Assembly: GCA_026936335.1 (NCBI GenBank)
Contig: JAPMXV010000062.1
Span: forward strand, 232,628-296,627
Length of the DNA: 64,000 nt
Reading direction: 5' to 3'
DNA from: Mantamonas sphyraenae
Taxonomy: Eukaryota > CRuMs > Mantamonadidae
The notes beneath the pieces are model-generated. The model saw only the letters and a list, made by a program, of their open reading frames with translations. It had not been told where the DNA came from and ran no database searches. The first letter of the stretch is position 1; each line of letters begins with the position of its first letter. Position numbers and translations under genes: made by a program. This document shows positions 22,744 through 33,840 of the stretch, piece after piece.

Positions 22744-24568
22744 TCAAAAGTCGAAAAACTCTCGGAATGCCTCCACGTTGCGCTGCTGCACGTGCCGCAC
22801 GAGGTCCCCACGCTTCATACCCACAAGCGAAAAGGCCAGGTTGTTCCACAGGTGCTCTGCGTCCGGGTTGACCGACAGGGCAGAAAGAAAGTAGGCGCTG
22901 GCCTCCTGGTGCTTTCCTTCGTTGCTGTAGCTGATGCCGATGTTTGCACGAGCTCGTGTGTACGAAGGCTTGAGCTCGAGCGCGCGGTGGTACTTCTCGA
23001 TGGCCTCCTCGTTCTGATTGGAGTTGGCCAGCGTGGCGGCCAGTTTGTTGATGAGGGCATAATCGTCGGGGCGCTGAGCCACAGCCACCCTGAAGCAATC
23101 GGACGCCTTGTCGTACTCACTAAACAGACAAAAGAGCAGACCCAGGCCAATCTGCACATCTGCGTCCGGGTTGTCAGGCTTGGACCGGGCTGCGTCCAGA
23201 TACATGTTAATGACGCTGTCCAGATCCGTCGGCTCGCCCTGGTGGCTTGCAACCACATCCTGATACTCTACGTTGACTGCCATCCAATTATGCAACGCCT
23301 TCAGAGCCAGATTGATGTCGCCGTTGTTCACGTGACCCGTCGCCAGCGCCATCAGTGACTCCAGGTTCGTGGGATCGACCTCCACCGAGCGCTTCAGTGC
23401 GCTAATGGCCTTGTCATCTTCGTCATTCTCGGCTGTGCGGGATGGGCGTGGGTGGGTGCGGGAGGGGAGGACACAGGGAGGTGAGTGGGGGGGAAGGGGA
23501 CACATCGGCATTTGTAAAGAGGCACCCGGAACACTTTCACCGACCATTGGCCAGACCCAACAGACGCCAAGCGCGACTGTGATGGGGAGCACGCTGGACC
23601 ACGGCTTCAAAGGCAAGCAGGGCGGCCGGGTCACCACGATCAAAAAGATCGATGGCCACCTGAAGTAGCTCCTCGACGTCTGCTTGCTGGTCCTGGAAAG
23701 CATTGTCGGCCACAAAGTCATACTGGGAGTACGGTGAGATGCCTGCGTTGAGCATGTCCTGTTCCCACATCTCGTTGAGCTGTTCGTCGTTGAGATCGAC
23801 CAGGCTTTGCACGCCATCCGCGTTGGCAAAGCCAAGGTTGCCCGAGGAGAGCTGCTTGATGAAATCAAAGAACTGGCTTTGGTGGAAGCGCGGGTCATCG
23901 GTGCGTGCCAATGTGTCCTGCACTGCCTGCTCCCAGGCCTTGCGCATCATCTCGGGCGGAATCACCGTGTCTCCCGCAGCCGCGGCGTCCATGGCCGTCA
24001 TCTCGTCAATCCATTTTTGCATCTCCTCGGCTGTGTGGGCCATGTTGCTCTGCGCAGGGTCTGTGCCGTCGCCTGCAGAGGCCCAGGCCTGCTCGAGGGC
24101 AAGCAGTTCGTCGACCATCCGCTGCGCTTCGGCCTCCTCACGCTCGGCACGCTGCGAGGCGTTCTCAGGCGGCTCCTGGACGGATTCGAAACAGAGAGCA
24201 AAGTGGTGTCGAGGTGACAGGGTGCATGCGTGCGTGGGGCGAGTCGGGGAGGTGTGAGCTGCGACGGAAAGGGCGGACATGCTCCGCATGCTGCGTGGGC
24301 TGGGTGGGCAACATACGTTGGCCAGTTGGAGCTCATCCTGGCTCTGTTGGCCGCTCTTGCCCTGCTTCTTCTCAGTCTGCTCCAGAGTATGCAGCTGCGT
24401 GTATGCATCCTGCGAAGCCGCGTCCTCTGGCTGCTGCTGAACTTCGAACTCGCCGTACTCCTCCTGCACGCCACTCTTGTCGTCCAACTGGCCCATGAGC
24501 GAGTCCAGCGGATTCTCGCTGTCCTGTCCCTGCTTGTCAGCGCCAGATACAATGTCTCTGATCGACAT
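22744..24568 (-). CDS. PEX5: Peroxisomal targeting signal 1 receptor PEX5
   Basis: Cycling receptor that binds C-terminal SKL-type signals in the cytosol and docks at PEX14. Exons 24568-24317, 24175-23545 and 23432-22744, 523 aa. The C-terminal TPR domain is intact (AWRLLGLANAENDEDDKAI, GLGLLFCLFSEYDKASDCF, DYALINKLAATLANSNQNEEAIEKY shortened here, then YTRARANIGISYSNEGKH). The N-terminal half is acidic and disordered. Two things are odd. No cysteine occurs anywhere near the N-terminus, although the conserved Cys there is normally mono-ubiquitinated for export. The Trp motifs (WASAG, WIDEM, WEQAV, WEQDM) lack the usual aromatic fifth residue of WxxxF/Y. The gene is divergent from PEX14. Confidence 0.93.
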
Positions 24569-24730
24569 GCGAGGTGTTCGTCGGTGGTGGGGTGGGAAGG
24601 GTATTGTGGGTCCGGCAAGCGCTGGACGACTGGACATCCGTCGAGTTGGGAAGAGGAGGCAGTCACACGCCAACCCGTGTGTCAACGATGGAAGCAGAAT
24701 TGCGCGCTTGCAGACAACAATAGCAACGGA
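24569..24730. promoter_or_regulatory. Shared PEX5/PEX14 divergent promoter region
   Basis: The 162 bp between the PEX5 start (minus strand) and the PEX14 start (plus strand) must hold both promoters and both 5' UTRs. I see no TATA box or other clear motif. The call is positional. Confidence 0.5.
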
Positions 24731-26080
24731 ATGTCGCTTCCCTCGTGGCAACAACAACACGGCCACGTCAACACGCCGTCGTACATCCAAGGACAAGCCA
24801 GCGTGGACACGGGAGTGCGTGAAGAGTGGGTGCAAAAGGCACTCACGTTCCTGTCGATGCCAGCGGTACGACAGTCGAGCAAGGCGACGAAAGTGGCGTT
24901 TCTGGAAAGCAAGGGCATGCGGCCGGCCGAAATCACAGAGGCATTCCGCAGGCACGAAGCAACAGGCGGTGGCCAATTGTACTCTGGCATGCATGGAGGA
25001 TCCTCGAGTGGCCTTGCTAGCTCGTCCATGGAGCAGGGCCGAGGGAAAACCGACTCGCGATTCCATGCCTACCAGCGGCCGTCGTACACGAGCTACCGCA
25101 ACAGTCCACCGTCGTACGGGTCATCCGCGGCCGCGACCAGCAACAACGGTGTGCCGGCCAACCGTACAGTGGTGCCGTACTCGGGTCCCGCGTACAGCAG
25201 TGGCAGCAGCAGCGGAGCGCAAGTGGCCGTGTCGCAAGAGTCGGGGCTTGTGTCAAACACGGCGCTTCTGGTGGTCAGCGCAGTCGCTGGTGTGGCGTAC
25301 TTGGCCAAAGAGATTGTAATGCCCTGGTTGGATGGCGACGATGAGGAGGCAGAGAACGAGGCTGCGTTGGCAAAGGAAAGGCAAGCGGCTGAAGAGGCAG
25401 AGCGGTTGCGGGAGTGGCAGGAACAGCAGCAGGCAGACATGCGCAAGCTGCGCAATGAGGTTAGACTGGTCAAAGAGGGCCTGCGCGACGTGAGTTCAGG
25501 TTTGGGGCGCGTCAACGAGACCCTGCGCAAGCTGGAGAGTGCCAACAAGATTTCGGAAAGCTTGATGCTCAAAAAGCAGCAAGATATCCTGACGCATATT
25601 GGTCGGGGTCAACACAGCAGCAGTGAGCTCAGCAGTGAGCTTGAGGCAGCCTCACACTCGGCCCACTCGACGTCCACTCCTGGACACCCGACGGCCGTGC
25701 GTCCAGGTCTGCCGGACACTTCGCCTCTGCTCAGTGCCACCAAATCGGAGGGGGCCCTCCCTACCAGTGCAAGCAGTGCAAGCAGTCAGAACCTGCCCTC
25801 GTGGCAGCTGAGGGGCACTGTGGCTGGCCGAGTGGGGCCCAAAGCAACTACAAGCAAAGGCAAGGCAACAGCAAAGGACAGCAGCCCCAGCACGACCAGC
25901 ACGACCAGCAAGACCAAGTCTGAACCCTCCAACAACAACCACGATCGAGCTCGACGTAGCTGGGCCGGGCGCGGGTTTGAGGACGACACGGTGAGTGCGT
26001 CAAGCGACGTGTCCAATTCGCCCGTCGTGGAAGAACAAGATGAAGAGGAGGCGCCCGGTGATGAATGCACCGAACAGTGA
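24731..26080 (+). CDS. PEX14: Peroxisomal docking protein PEX14
   Basis: Peroxisomal membrane docking factor for cargo-loaded PEX5. Single exon, 449 aa from the ATG at 24731. Residues about 34-76 form the PEX14 N-terminal helical domain: VQKALTFLSMPAVRQSS then KVAFLESKGMRPAEITEAFRR, keeping the two key Phe of the PEX5-binding groove. A membrane helix follows (NTALLVVSAVAGVAYLAKEI, about residue 177-196), then a coiled coil (from EEAENEAALAKERQ to about residue 290) and a Ser/Thr-rich acidic tail. This order is that of known PEX14. It shares its upstream region with PEX5, its direct partner. Confidence 0.9.
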   Translation: MSLPSWQQQHGHVNTPSYIQGQASVDTGVREEWVQKALTFLSMPAVRQSSKATKVAFLESKGMRPAEITEAFRRHEATGGGQLYSGMHGGSSSGLASSSMEQGRGKTDSRFHAYQRPSYTSYRNSPPSYGSSAAATSNNGVPANRTVVPYSGPAYSSGSSSGAQVAVSQESGLVSNTALLVVSAVAGVAYLAKEIVMPWLDGDDEEAENEAALAKERQAAEEAERLREWQEQQQADMRKLRNEVRLVKEGLRDVSSGLGRVNETLRKLESANKISESLMLKKQQDILTHIGRGQHSSSELSSELEAASHSAHSTSTPGHPTAVRPGLPDTSPLLSATKSEGALPTSASSASSQNLPSWQLRGTVAGRVGPKATTSKGKATAKDSSPSTTSTTSKTKSEPSNNNHDRARRSWAGRGFEDDTVSASSDVSNSPVVEEQDEEEAPGDECTEQ

Positions 26081-26175
26081 GAGGAGGGGCTGATGACGGG
26101 AAACAAAGGCTGTTGTTGCTGGAAACAAAAGACTGTTGTTTTTGTGGTGGTGGTGGTGGTTGGGACTTTTGTGGA

Positions 26176-27210
26176 TCACCTCCTTCCGCCACGCCGCCTG
26201 CGGTCCTTGCGCTGCTGCGACGCCTTTTGGCCACGCATGTCGGCAAGCATGCGCTTGTCCACCTTTTTCACACGTGCTCCCTTGGGGATCTTGACCTTGT
26301 TCTGCGAGCCGTGCTTGCTGACGACCATGACGCGCTGCACCTTCTTCTCCTTGGCCGCGCGCTTGTACAGCTGCTCGATGTTGCGGCCCTTGTCCCGCTC
26401 CGTCATGTCGGGGTTCTCCATGATCACCGCCGCCTTCTTGCGAGCCTTTTCCAGCCTCTTCATGGCCTTGAACTTCTTGCGAGCCTTGGCCTCTGCAATC
26501 TTCTTGATCGGCCGCGCGTTCAGCTCCATGTACTTTTCGCGGATCTCGTCCACCATCTCCTTGGTGATGGGAAGCTGTGGCTTGTTGTGTTCCTTCTCGT
26601 CCGCCACAAACCATTCGGGCAGGCCGTCGATGTCGTTGAAAGCAAAGCGGTTGTAGCTGTCGTCCACCAGCTGCTGCTTCATGCGCTTGCGCACCATGGC
26701 GGCTCCCAGAGCCACGCTTTCCATTGTGCTTTGCTTGCGCAGCTCTTCGTTGCGCTTGTCCACGGGCTCCTTGGCGTACCCGTGCGATTCGAATTCGTCG
26801 TCCCCTTCATCTTCATCATCGTCGTCGTCCAGCGGGTCGAAATGCTTCTGCTGCGGCACAACCTCAAACTCGCCGTCATCATCGTCATCGTCCCCTTGCT
26901 CCACTTCTTCCTCCACCTCGTCCAGATCCACCATTTTGCGGCTGCGCTTGCGGTCGCCCCCGCACCTCCCTGCGCTTCATCTGCGGCCTCCTCTTCCTCC
27001 TCCCTCATCTTGCGCTTGCGCTCCATGACCTCGGAGCGCATGCGACCAACCTCCAGCTGCTCGTCCACACTGCTGTGCAGCTCGTCCAGGTTGGAAAACT
27101 GCTCGAACCATGTGTCTGAAGGTACGCGCACCTCTTCCATCGCGTCGTCGTCGTCTTCCTGGTCACCCAGATCGTATTCTTCCTCCTCTTGTGCATTGTC
27201 ATTGTCATTG

Positions 27211-27250
<40 letters not shown>

Positions 27251-29218
27251 CAGGCGCCACCTTTGTTGTGCGCACTTTGGCAAGCATCTCCTCTGCCTCC
27301 TGCGCCTCTCGCATCTCCTTCTGGAACTCGTCCATGAGGTCGGTGGACAGGTTGGGGATGTATCCTGTGGACGGCTTCTCACGACCGAGTGGCATCAGAT
27401 CTGCAGTCTCGACAAAAGTACGCTTGGCATTACCCTGCAGATCCAGCTTGGCCTTGGCCCGGTTGATGGCCTGACGCTCCTTGTACTCGTCGTAGAGGTG
27501 GTCCAGTTGGTCTTCGAGCTCGTCCACGTAGTCTCCACCCTGCAGGGCGTCCCGTGCGCCGCTCTCGATGTCGCGTTCGATTTCGCGAAGCGATTGTGCG
27601 GTGCTGTTTTGCCTCTCCCACGCTTCGTCCTGCTCTTTCATCCATGCGTCTGTGGCTGCCATGCTGACGACGTCGCCTTCCTCCAGGTGCATCTTTGCAA
27701 GAGTGCCCTTCTTGCGCCTGCGCTGCACGTCGGTGAAGGAGAACAGCTCCTCGTCTTGCTGCATCTCAAACTGGTCGTCTGGGTTGATAATGCCCAGAGC
27801 CACGCGTTCGCGGTACTTGCGCAGCAAGTCACGGCGCCGTTTGCGCCTCCTCTTGAGCAGACGCCGGTGCTTTTCAGAGAGGGCGGCGAGCTCCTGCTGC
27901 AGTTGCTCCTCCTCTTGCTCTGGGGTCAGTTCGATTTGCTCGGTTTCCACCGTGTCCTCGGCCGCGTTGGTTGTTTTGCCAGGAAGCTCCTCTTCCTTAA
28001 GCCCCAGCACGGCACGCATGTCCCGACGCCAACGCAGCAGAGCCTTAAAGTCGGCCTTGCCCAGCACACGCAGGTCGGCAAGGCACTCTTTGACCTCCTG
28101 GGTTGTCCTTGTGTGCGCGGCCAGGGTGTCTGCGTGTTCGCCTTCAAAGCGCACTTCGTCGAACCGGGTCATAAAGTCCACCGGATCCTGGCTGTCGACA
28201 AACGCAAACACGTTTGCGTGACGGAACAGAGTCTCGTTGTCCTCGTCGTAACCCACACGTGCGGGTTTGGCGCCGATCTTTTCCTGGAGCACGTTGACGC
28301 GCCCGTTGTTGCTGGGTCCGTCGTCCACCTGCTTGAACACATACCGCGGGTCCAGCATCTTGGGATCGATCTTTTTGGGGGCCTTGTAGCGACGGCAGAC
28401 GACGAAGATCTCTGCCGACGTGTTGCGCGAGGCTGGCGGCTTGGTGACGTCGACCTTGCCAAAGAGCTGCTTGAACACCCACAAGAGGGAAAAGTAGTCT
28501 GCTGAACGAAAGACCTTTGTGACAAAGGAGCCATCGGCAGCAAGAAACTCGGTAGCAAGGCGCAGGGAGTGGAGCACGAGCTCGTTCTGGGAGTAGGCAT
28601 CCTTGCTCCAGTCTGCACCGACTGAGGGTGCACCATCGTGGACCACAAGGTCGACCATGGTGCCCTGCAGTTGACGCGTGAGCTTTTGACGGCAGCTTTC
28701 GCTGGTGATGTCGTCCTGGAAGGTCACGACGTTCTTGATGTGTTTGATGGGGAACAGGTCGACGCCGATGATGGTCGAGTTGGGCGGCAAATGGCGCTGG
28801 CACACCTGCAACCTGAGTGCGGGACAGCGGGCAACACGTGTGGGTCAGTGTGTGCGAGTGGAGGCGCGTGAACTGCCGTCAAACGGACGGGGACGCAACA
28901 CATGCGGATTTTCCGCAGCGAGCCGGCAACGTACCATCCTCCCGGGGCAGCACTGCAAACCAGGGGCAACAGCAATTAGGGTTGGTGAGTTAGTGTGGGG
29001 CGTCGAAGAGTGTGAGTATTTTGGCCAGGGGCTGGACATGGGCCGGACCGGGCAACTCACCAGAGATCGAGGACGGCAGTTGCTTTTTGCAGGCCACTGA
29101 ACTGCTTGAGGATGTGCACAAGCTTGAAAGCGGCACGCGAGCGATAGCCCTGGCGCTTTGCCTCCAAGTAGAACTTGTCCTTTCGGGCCTTGGCCTTGGA
29201 TTGAGTGGATTTTCCCAT
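26176..29218 (-). CDS. SPB1: SPB1/FTSJ3-type rRNA 2'-O-methyltransferase
   Basis: Nucleolar methyltransferase for 27S pre-rRNA, needed for 60S ribosome assembly. Exon 1 29218-29061 ([16 protein letters not shown]), an 18-bp micro-exon 28952-28935 encoding the AAPGG core, then an exon from 28812. Together they rebuild the SAM motif LDLCAAPGGWLQV. The K-D-K-E set is visible: [32 protein letters not shown]. An acidic middle with a long Asp run precedes the Spb1 C-terminal domain ([14 protein letters not shown] to the basic end RRRRGGRR). A frameshift lies in the CCCCC run 26957-26961; one extra base restores a continuous frame ([13 protein letters not shown]). About 937 aa, matching the family. 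Confidence 0.92.
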
Positions 29219-29259
29219 GTGGTGGGTGGATTTTGTTGGTTCCGCTCTCCGCGTGCAGC

Positions 29260-30806
29260 TCACAGCTCTTCCACTGTCTCCTCCTGGCCCAGTACAAACC
29301 AAGCAGCAGCGCCAAGGGCAGCCAGACCTGCACCAATGCCCACGTACAGCATGGTGCTGTCGTCTTTCTTCTTGTCGGCGGCGACCGAGCCGTCGCTGTC
29401 CACGTTCTTCTTGTTGTTGTTCTTGGCCTTGTCTGTGCTCTTTCCAGACTTGCTGCTGGTCTTGCGAGTGGTCTTGGCCTTGCTTGCATCCTTGTCCGTG
29501 GCCGGAGCCTTGTCGGCAGCGGGGGCTGGGTCCTCCTTGGCGACCGCCTGTTCGACGGCCTCCTTGGCCTCCTTGACCATCTTCTCGACGCTGGCTCCGC
29601 TCTCTTTGGCACTCCTCTTGATGGGGTCGTCCTGGACGGGGGATTCTTCATCCTCCTCCTCGTCGGACTCTTCGCCGTCCGCGTCGGCAGAGGCAGACTC
29701 AAGGTCGGCCTTGAGCAGCTTGAGCTTGTTCGTTGCCTTGGCCAGTTCCTCCTCAGCCTCCTTGACGCTGATGTAGTGGAAGGGCCCACGTTCCCTGGCG
29801 CTGAGCTGGGCAGAGACCTCGCCGGCCTTGACCTTTGCTTCGTGAGCGGCGTCCTCCTCCTCCTGCTTGGCGCGGATGTGTTGCCAGGCGTTGACCATCT
29901 CCTGACCATACTCCAGCTTGTCTTCGATGGAACTGGAGCGCTTGCAAATGTGCGAGCAGGCAATGGCCAGGTTCTTGTACGCCTTGGCGTAGGCTGGATG
30001 GATCTCGATGGCCTTCTTCAGCGCGTGGATGGCCTGCTTGGACGTGCCTGTGCCCACCGTCTCCTGGGATCCCTTTGCGATGCGGTCCTCCGCCTGGTTG
30101 ACGATGCGCACCTTTGTTGCGCCCAGGTTGTACCAGGCTTGGTAAAAGTCTGCGAGAGGTGGGGGGTGGTGCCGAGGTTAGCAGGGAGGCACTCGCATCG
30201 CATTTCCACAACGGCGTTTCGGCCACTTTTCCGGGTGACGGTGCGGAAGGGCCAAGGAGTGCCGTAGGCCACTGTGCTGGCACATGAATCGGTTGTGCCC
30301 GTGATGAGATCCACGGCAACATGTGTGTGGAGCACTGACGACGTGTGTACTGGCTATCCGGGCTGCGGAATGGCACACGCAAGTCGAAAGTGGGAAAACG
30401 AGGGCAGCAGCCACGAGGGAGGGTTGGGATGACGATGGACAGCATGGAAGGGGAAAGAACAAAGGGGGATTGGACATTGGACCGTCTTGGGTGGGTCATA
30501 CGTACCGGGCTTGCTGTTGATGGCGGCCTCGAACCATTCGGCTGCAGTTTCGTCCTGACCGAGGTGGTAGTAGACGTTGCCGATGTGCTTGAGCAGGGTC
30601 GGGTTGTCCTTGTTCTCGGGGTAGGCATGTGCGGCGAGGAGGGCGTCACGAATCTCCTCGCGGCCGGCCACGTTGACCTTGACGAGCTGGGGAAACATCT
30701 TCATGGCCTTGTCCAAGGCTTCCTGCGCTTCGGAAAGGCCATTGGCGTTGTTGGTGGACGTGGCCGCACCTGTCGGCGTGTTGGACGGTTCAGCCATGGT
30801 TGCCAT
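29260..30806 (-). CDS. Tail-anchored TPR protein (TOM20/TOM70-like layout)
   Basis: Exons 30806-30506 and 30149-29260, 396 aa, junction in phase ([13 protein letters not shown]). Seen: three or more TPR-like helical pairs ([47 protein letters not shown]), an acidic coiled region, a long Lys/Ala/Thr/Ser-rich linker, and one C-terminal membrane helix ([20 protein letters not shown]) followed by a short acidic tail. This is a cytosol-facing tail-anchored protein, most likely of mitochondrion, ER or peroxisome. Plant TOM20 has the same layout, but I do not claim orthology. It is divergent from the calcyphosin-like gene (89 bp between starts). Confidence 0.72.
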
Positions 30807-30895
30807 GTCTGTGAGTGTGTGTGTGTGTGTATGTGTGGGTGGTCTTTGTTGATTGGCTGGGCTGCGCAGGGCAGGCCACACGGACTTTCTTTGCG

Positions 30896-33765
30896 ATGTC
30901 TTCAGTGAGTTTGGTACACCAGGCAGTGTTGGGACAAGCTGGGGATGTGGGGGGGCAGATGTGCTGTGTGCAATGAGACTGACTGTGCGAGCACCCCACA
31001 CGCAGGAGCTGGACACGTTTTTGGAAAAGGTGAAGCGCATCCTGGCACGCCGCGGCGCAAGCGGCATCCACGGCCTGCAGCGGCAGTTCAAGATCATGGA
31101 CGACGACGGGAGCAAGTCGCTGTCGCGTTACGAGTTTACAAAGGCCATGAACGACTACGGCATCTCTGTGAACCAAGACGTAAGTGGCGTGAACGAGGCG
31201 TGGGAAGCACGGGCAGGGGGGGGCCCCAACGTCAGGAAAGGGAGGCCGGTGACGAGAGTGCCCAGCAAGCGGGTTTCCCCAGCCAACGAGGCGCATGGGA
31301 GGGAGGGTTGGGGGTGTGGAAGAAGGCCAGATGGGTGTGTGGGAAGGGTGACAGTCGGCAAGGCATGGGAAAGACGTGCATGTGCATGTGGAGACGTGTT
31401 TATCGGGGCGGCCTGTGTGGATTTCCTTCAGACGGTGAAACCCTCCCGAGGAGCGAGACCCAGGAGAGAGCGTGAAAACGGAAGCACGACTGACACGGAC
31501 TGCATGGGTACACAGGAGGTGGACGTGTGCTTCGGTGCATTCGACTCGGATGGAGACGGATCGCTGTCGTACGACGAGTTCCTGGTCGGGCTGCGGGGTC
31601 AGCTGAACGAGACCCGCAAAAAGGTTGTGGTGCAGGCGTTTGAGAAGCTGGACGCTGACGGGTCGGGAGTGATTGAGACAAGCGATTTGCGTGGGGTGTA
31701 CAACGTGCGCAACCACCCGGACGTCAAGTCGGGGAAGAAAAGCGAGGAGGAGGTTCTGGCGCAGTTCCTGGACACGTTTGACCAGGGAGAGCATGACGGC
31801 GTGGTGACGTTGGACGAGTTTCTCACCTACTATGGCAACATCAGTGCTAGCATCGATGACGACGCGTACTTTGCGCTGATGATGTTCAACGCGTGGGATC
31901 TGGGCTCTTCGTCGCGCCCGAGCACAGCACGCTCGTCAGCGTCAGGCACAAGCAACAACGGGCGACCAGGCACGGCACGTTCGACGTACTCGAGCACCAG
32001 CGAGGCTCTGGGCTTTGGGTCGAGCAACTCGCCGTTTGGCACAGACAACCAAGGTAGCCCCGAGCGCCTGTCGACGTCGCGTTCTGGACGAGCGAACCAG
32101 GTCAGCGAGAACAACCCGTTCTCTCCACGCGTGCAGACGCAAGAGACGCAGGGTGGCAGCAGTAGCGGACAAGGACGTGTGCAACACAGCCCACCGCCTG
32201 CGCAGCGAAGCATCGAGGCTTGGGCGGAGAGCGTTGCGAGCAGCGTCAGCGGAGGCAAGGGAGGCCTGGGTGACTCGGGAAGTGTGGGTAGCAACGGCAG
32301 CGGCAGCGGGAAAGGCAAAGACATCCAACGCATGGTGTCCAGTCCCAAGGGCGGATCGCCTGGAAACTCGCTGACCGCGAGTGGGCGCCGACGCAGGCGC
32401 CGCAGGGACAGCCCCGCCATGCAGGCGCAAGAGAAGCTCAAGGCTGCACTGGCACGACGTGGTGCACGGGGCATCTTTTCGCTGGGAAGGCTGTTTCGCA
32501 ACATGGACGACGACGGAAGCGGAGACCTGGACATGAGCGAGTTCCAAAAGGCGATGAAGGAATTCCGGCTGGATCTGAGCGAGGAGGAGGTGAACATGCT
32601 GTTTGCGGCGTACGACACAGACGGGAACGGGACGGTGAGCTACGACGAGTTCCTGGTGGGCGTGCGAGGGCAGATGAACGAGGTGCGCGAAGATATCGTG
32701 CTGGATGCATTTGACAAGATGGACGCGGACGAGAGCGGCCTGCTGGATGTGTCTGATGTGCGTCAGTTCTACGATGCCAAGGGCCACCCAGACGTGGTGA
32801 GTGGAAAGAAGAGCGAAGATGAGGTTCTGCTGGAGTTTCTCGACACGTTTGACGTGGGAGACCACGACGGCATGGTGACCGAAGACGAGTTTGTGAACTA
32901 CTACAACAACGTAAGTGCAAGCATCGACAACGACGCATACTTTGTGCAGATGGTGTCGAGCGCATGGAAGCTAGGCGAGTACGGAGAGGGAAAGCGCTCG
33001 CGCAAGGGTGTTCGTGTGGGAGAGAGCCAGTCGCAAGAAGGACCACCCAAGGTGCGTTTGGCATTTGGAGAGGAGTCCAAGGCCAAGGCCAAGAGCCAGA
33101 GCAAGGCAGGCAGCAGCAGCAGCAGCAGCAGCAGCAAGAGCAGCGACGAGCTGCCGGATCACGTGGAGGAACTGATGGAGAAGATGCGCTCGCAGTTGGC
33201 AGCGCGTGGCGGACGCTCAATTGCAGGTCTGCAGCGACAGTTTAAGATCATGGACGACGACCGTACGGGTTCGCTGGACAAAAGCGAGTTTGTGAAGGCG
33301 ATGCACGACTACGGTGTGCGTGTGAGTGACGAGGAGGCAGTGACGCTGTTTGAGCACTACGACGACGACGGGAACGGACAGATCAGCTTCGAGGAGTTCC
33401 TGGTTGGGCTGCGCGGCAAACTGAACGAGACGCGCAAAAAGGTGGTGAACCAGGCGTTTGACAAGCTGGACGCAGACGGATCGGGGACCATTGACATGGA
33501 CGACATCAAGGATGTGTACAACACCAAGTCTCACCCGGACGTTCAGAAGGGCAAGAAGACGCAGCGCGAGGTGCTGCAGGACTTTTTGGCCAAGTTTGAC
33601 ACGATTGATGCGGACGGAGTGGTGACACGGGAGGAATTCCACAAGTACTACGAAAGCATCAGTGCAAGCATTGACGACGACGCATACTTTTCGCTGATGA
33701 TGTGGAACGCATGGAACCTTGGGGACGATCGTGTGCAGAAGCGAGGCGCGCGTCTGGACGTTTGA
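30896..33765 (+). CDS. Triple calcyphosin-like EF-hand protein
   Basis: Calcium-binding protein of about 810 aa. A 9-bp first exon (30896-30904, MSS), 31006-31179, and 31516-33765; the phases agree. It contains three tandem calcyphosin-like units, each starting with an RRG(A/G)-type helix (ARRGASGIHGLQRQF, ARRGARGIFSLGRLF, AARGGRSIAGLQRQF) and each with four EF-hands (for example DDDGSKSLSRYE, DSDGDGSLSYDE, DADGSGVIETSD). Each unit ends ISASIDDDAYF or similar followed by NAW or SAW. Long Ser/Gly-rich linkers separate the units. Calcyphosins are single-unit proteins, often in cilia or flagella, so the triplication is notable. The 336-bp second intron is in frame and lacks stops. Confidence 0.85.
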
Positions 33766-33840
33766 AATGTTGGCGACGGACATGGAAATGGACGGGAATA
33801 GTTTGGGGTTTGTTGTGTGCGTACCGCCGTGTGTGTCCGC

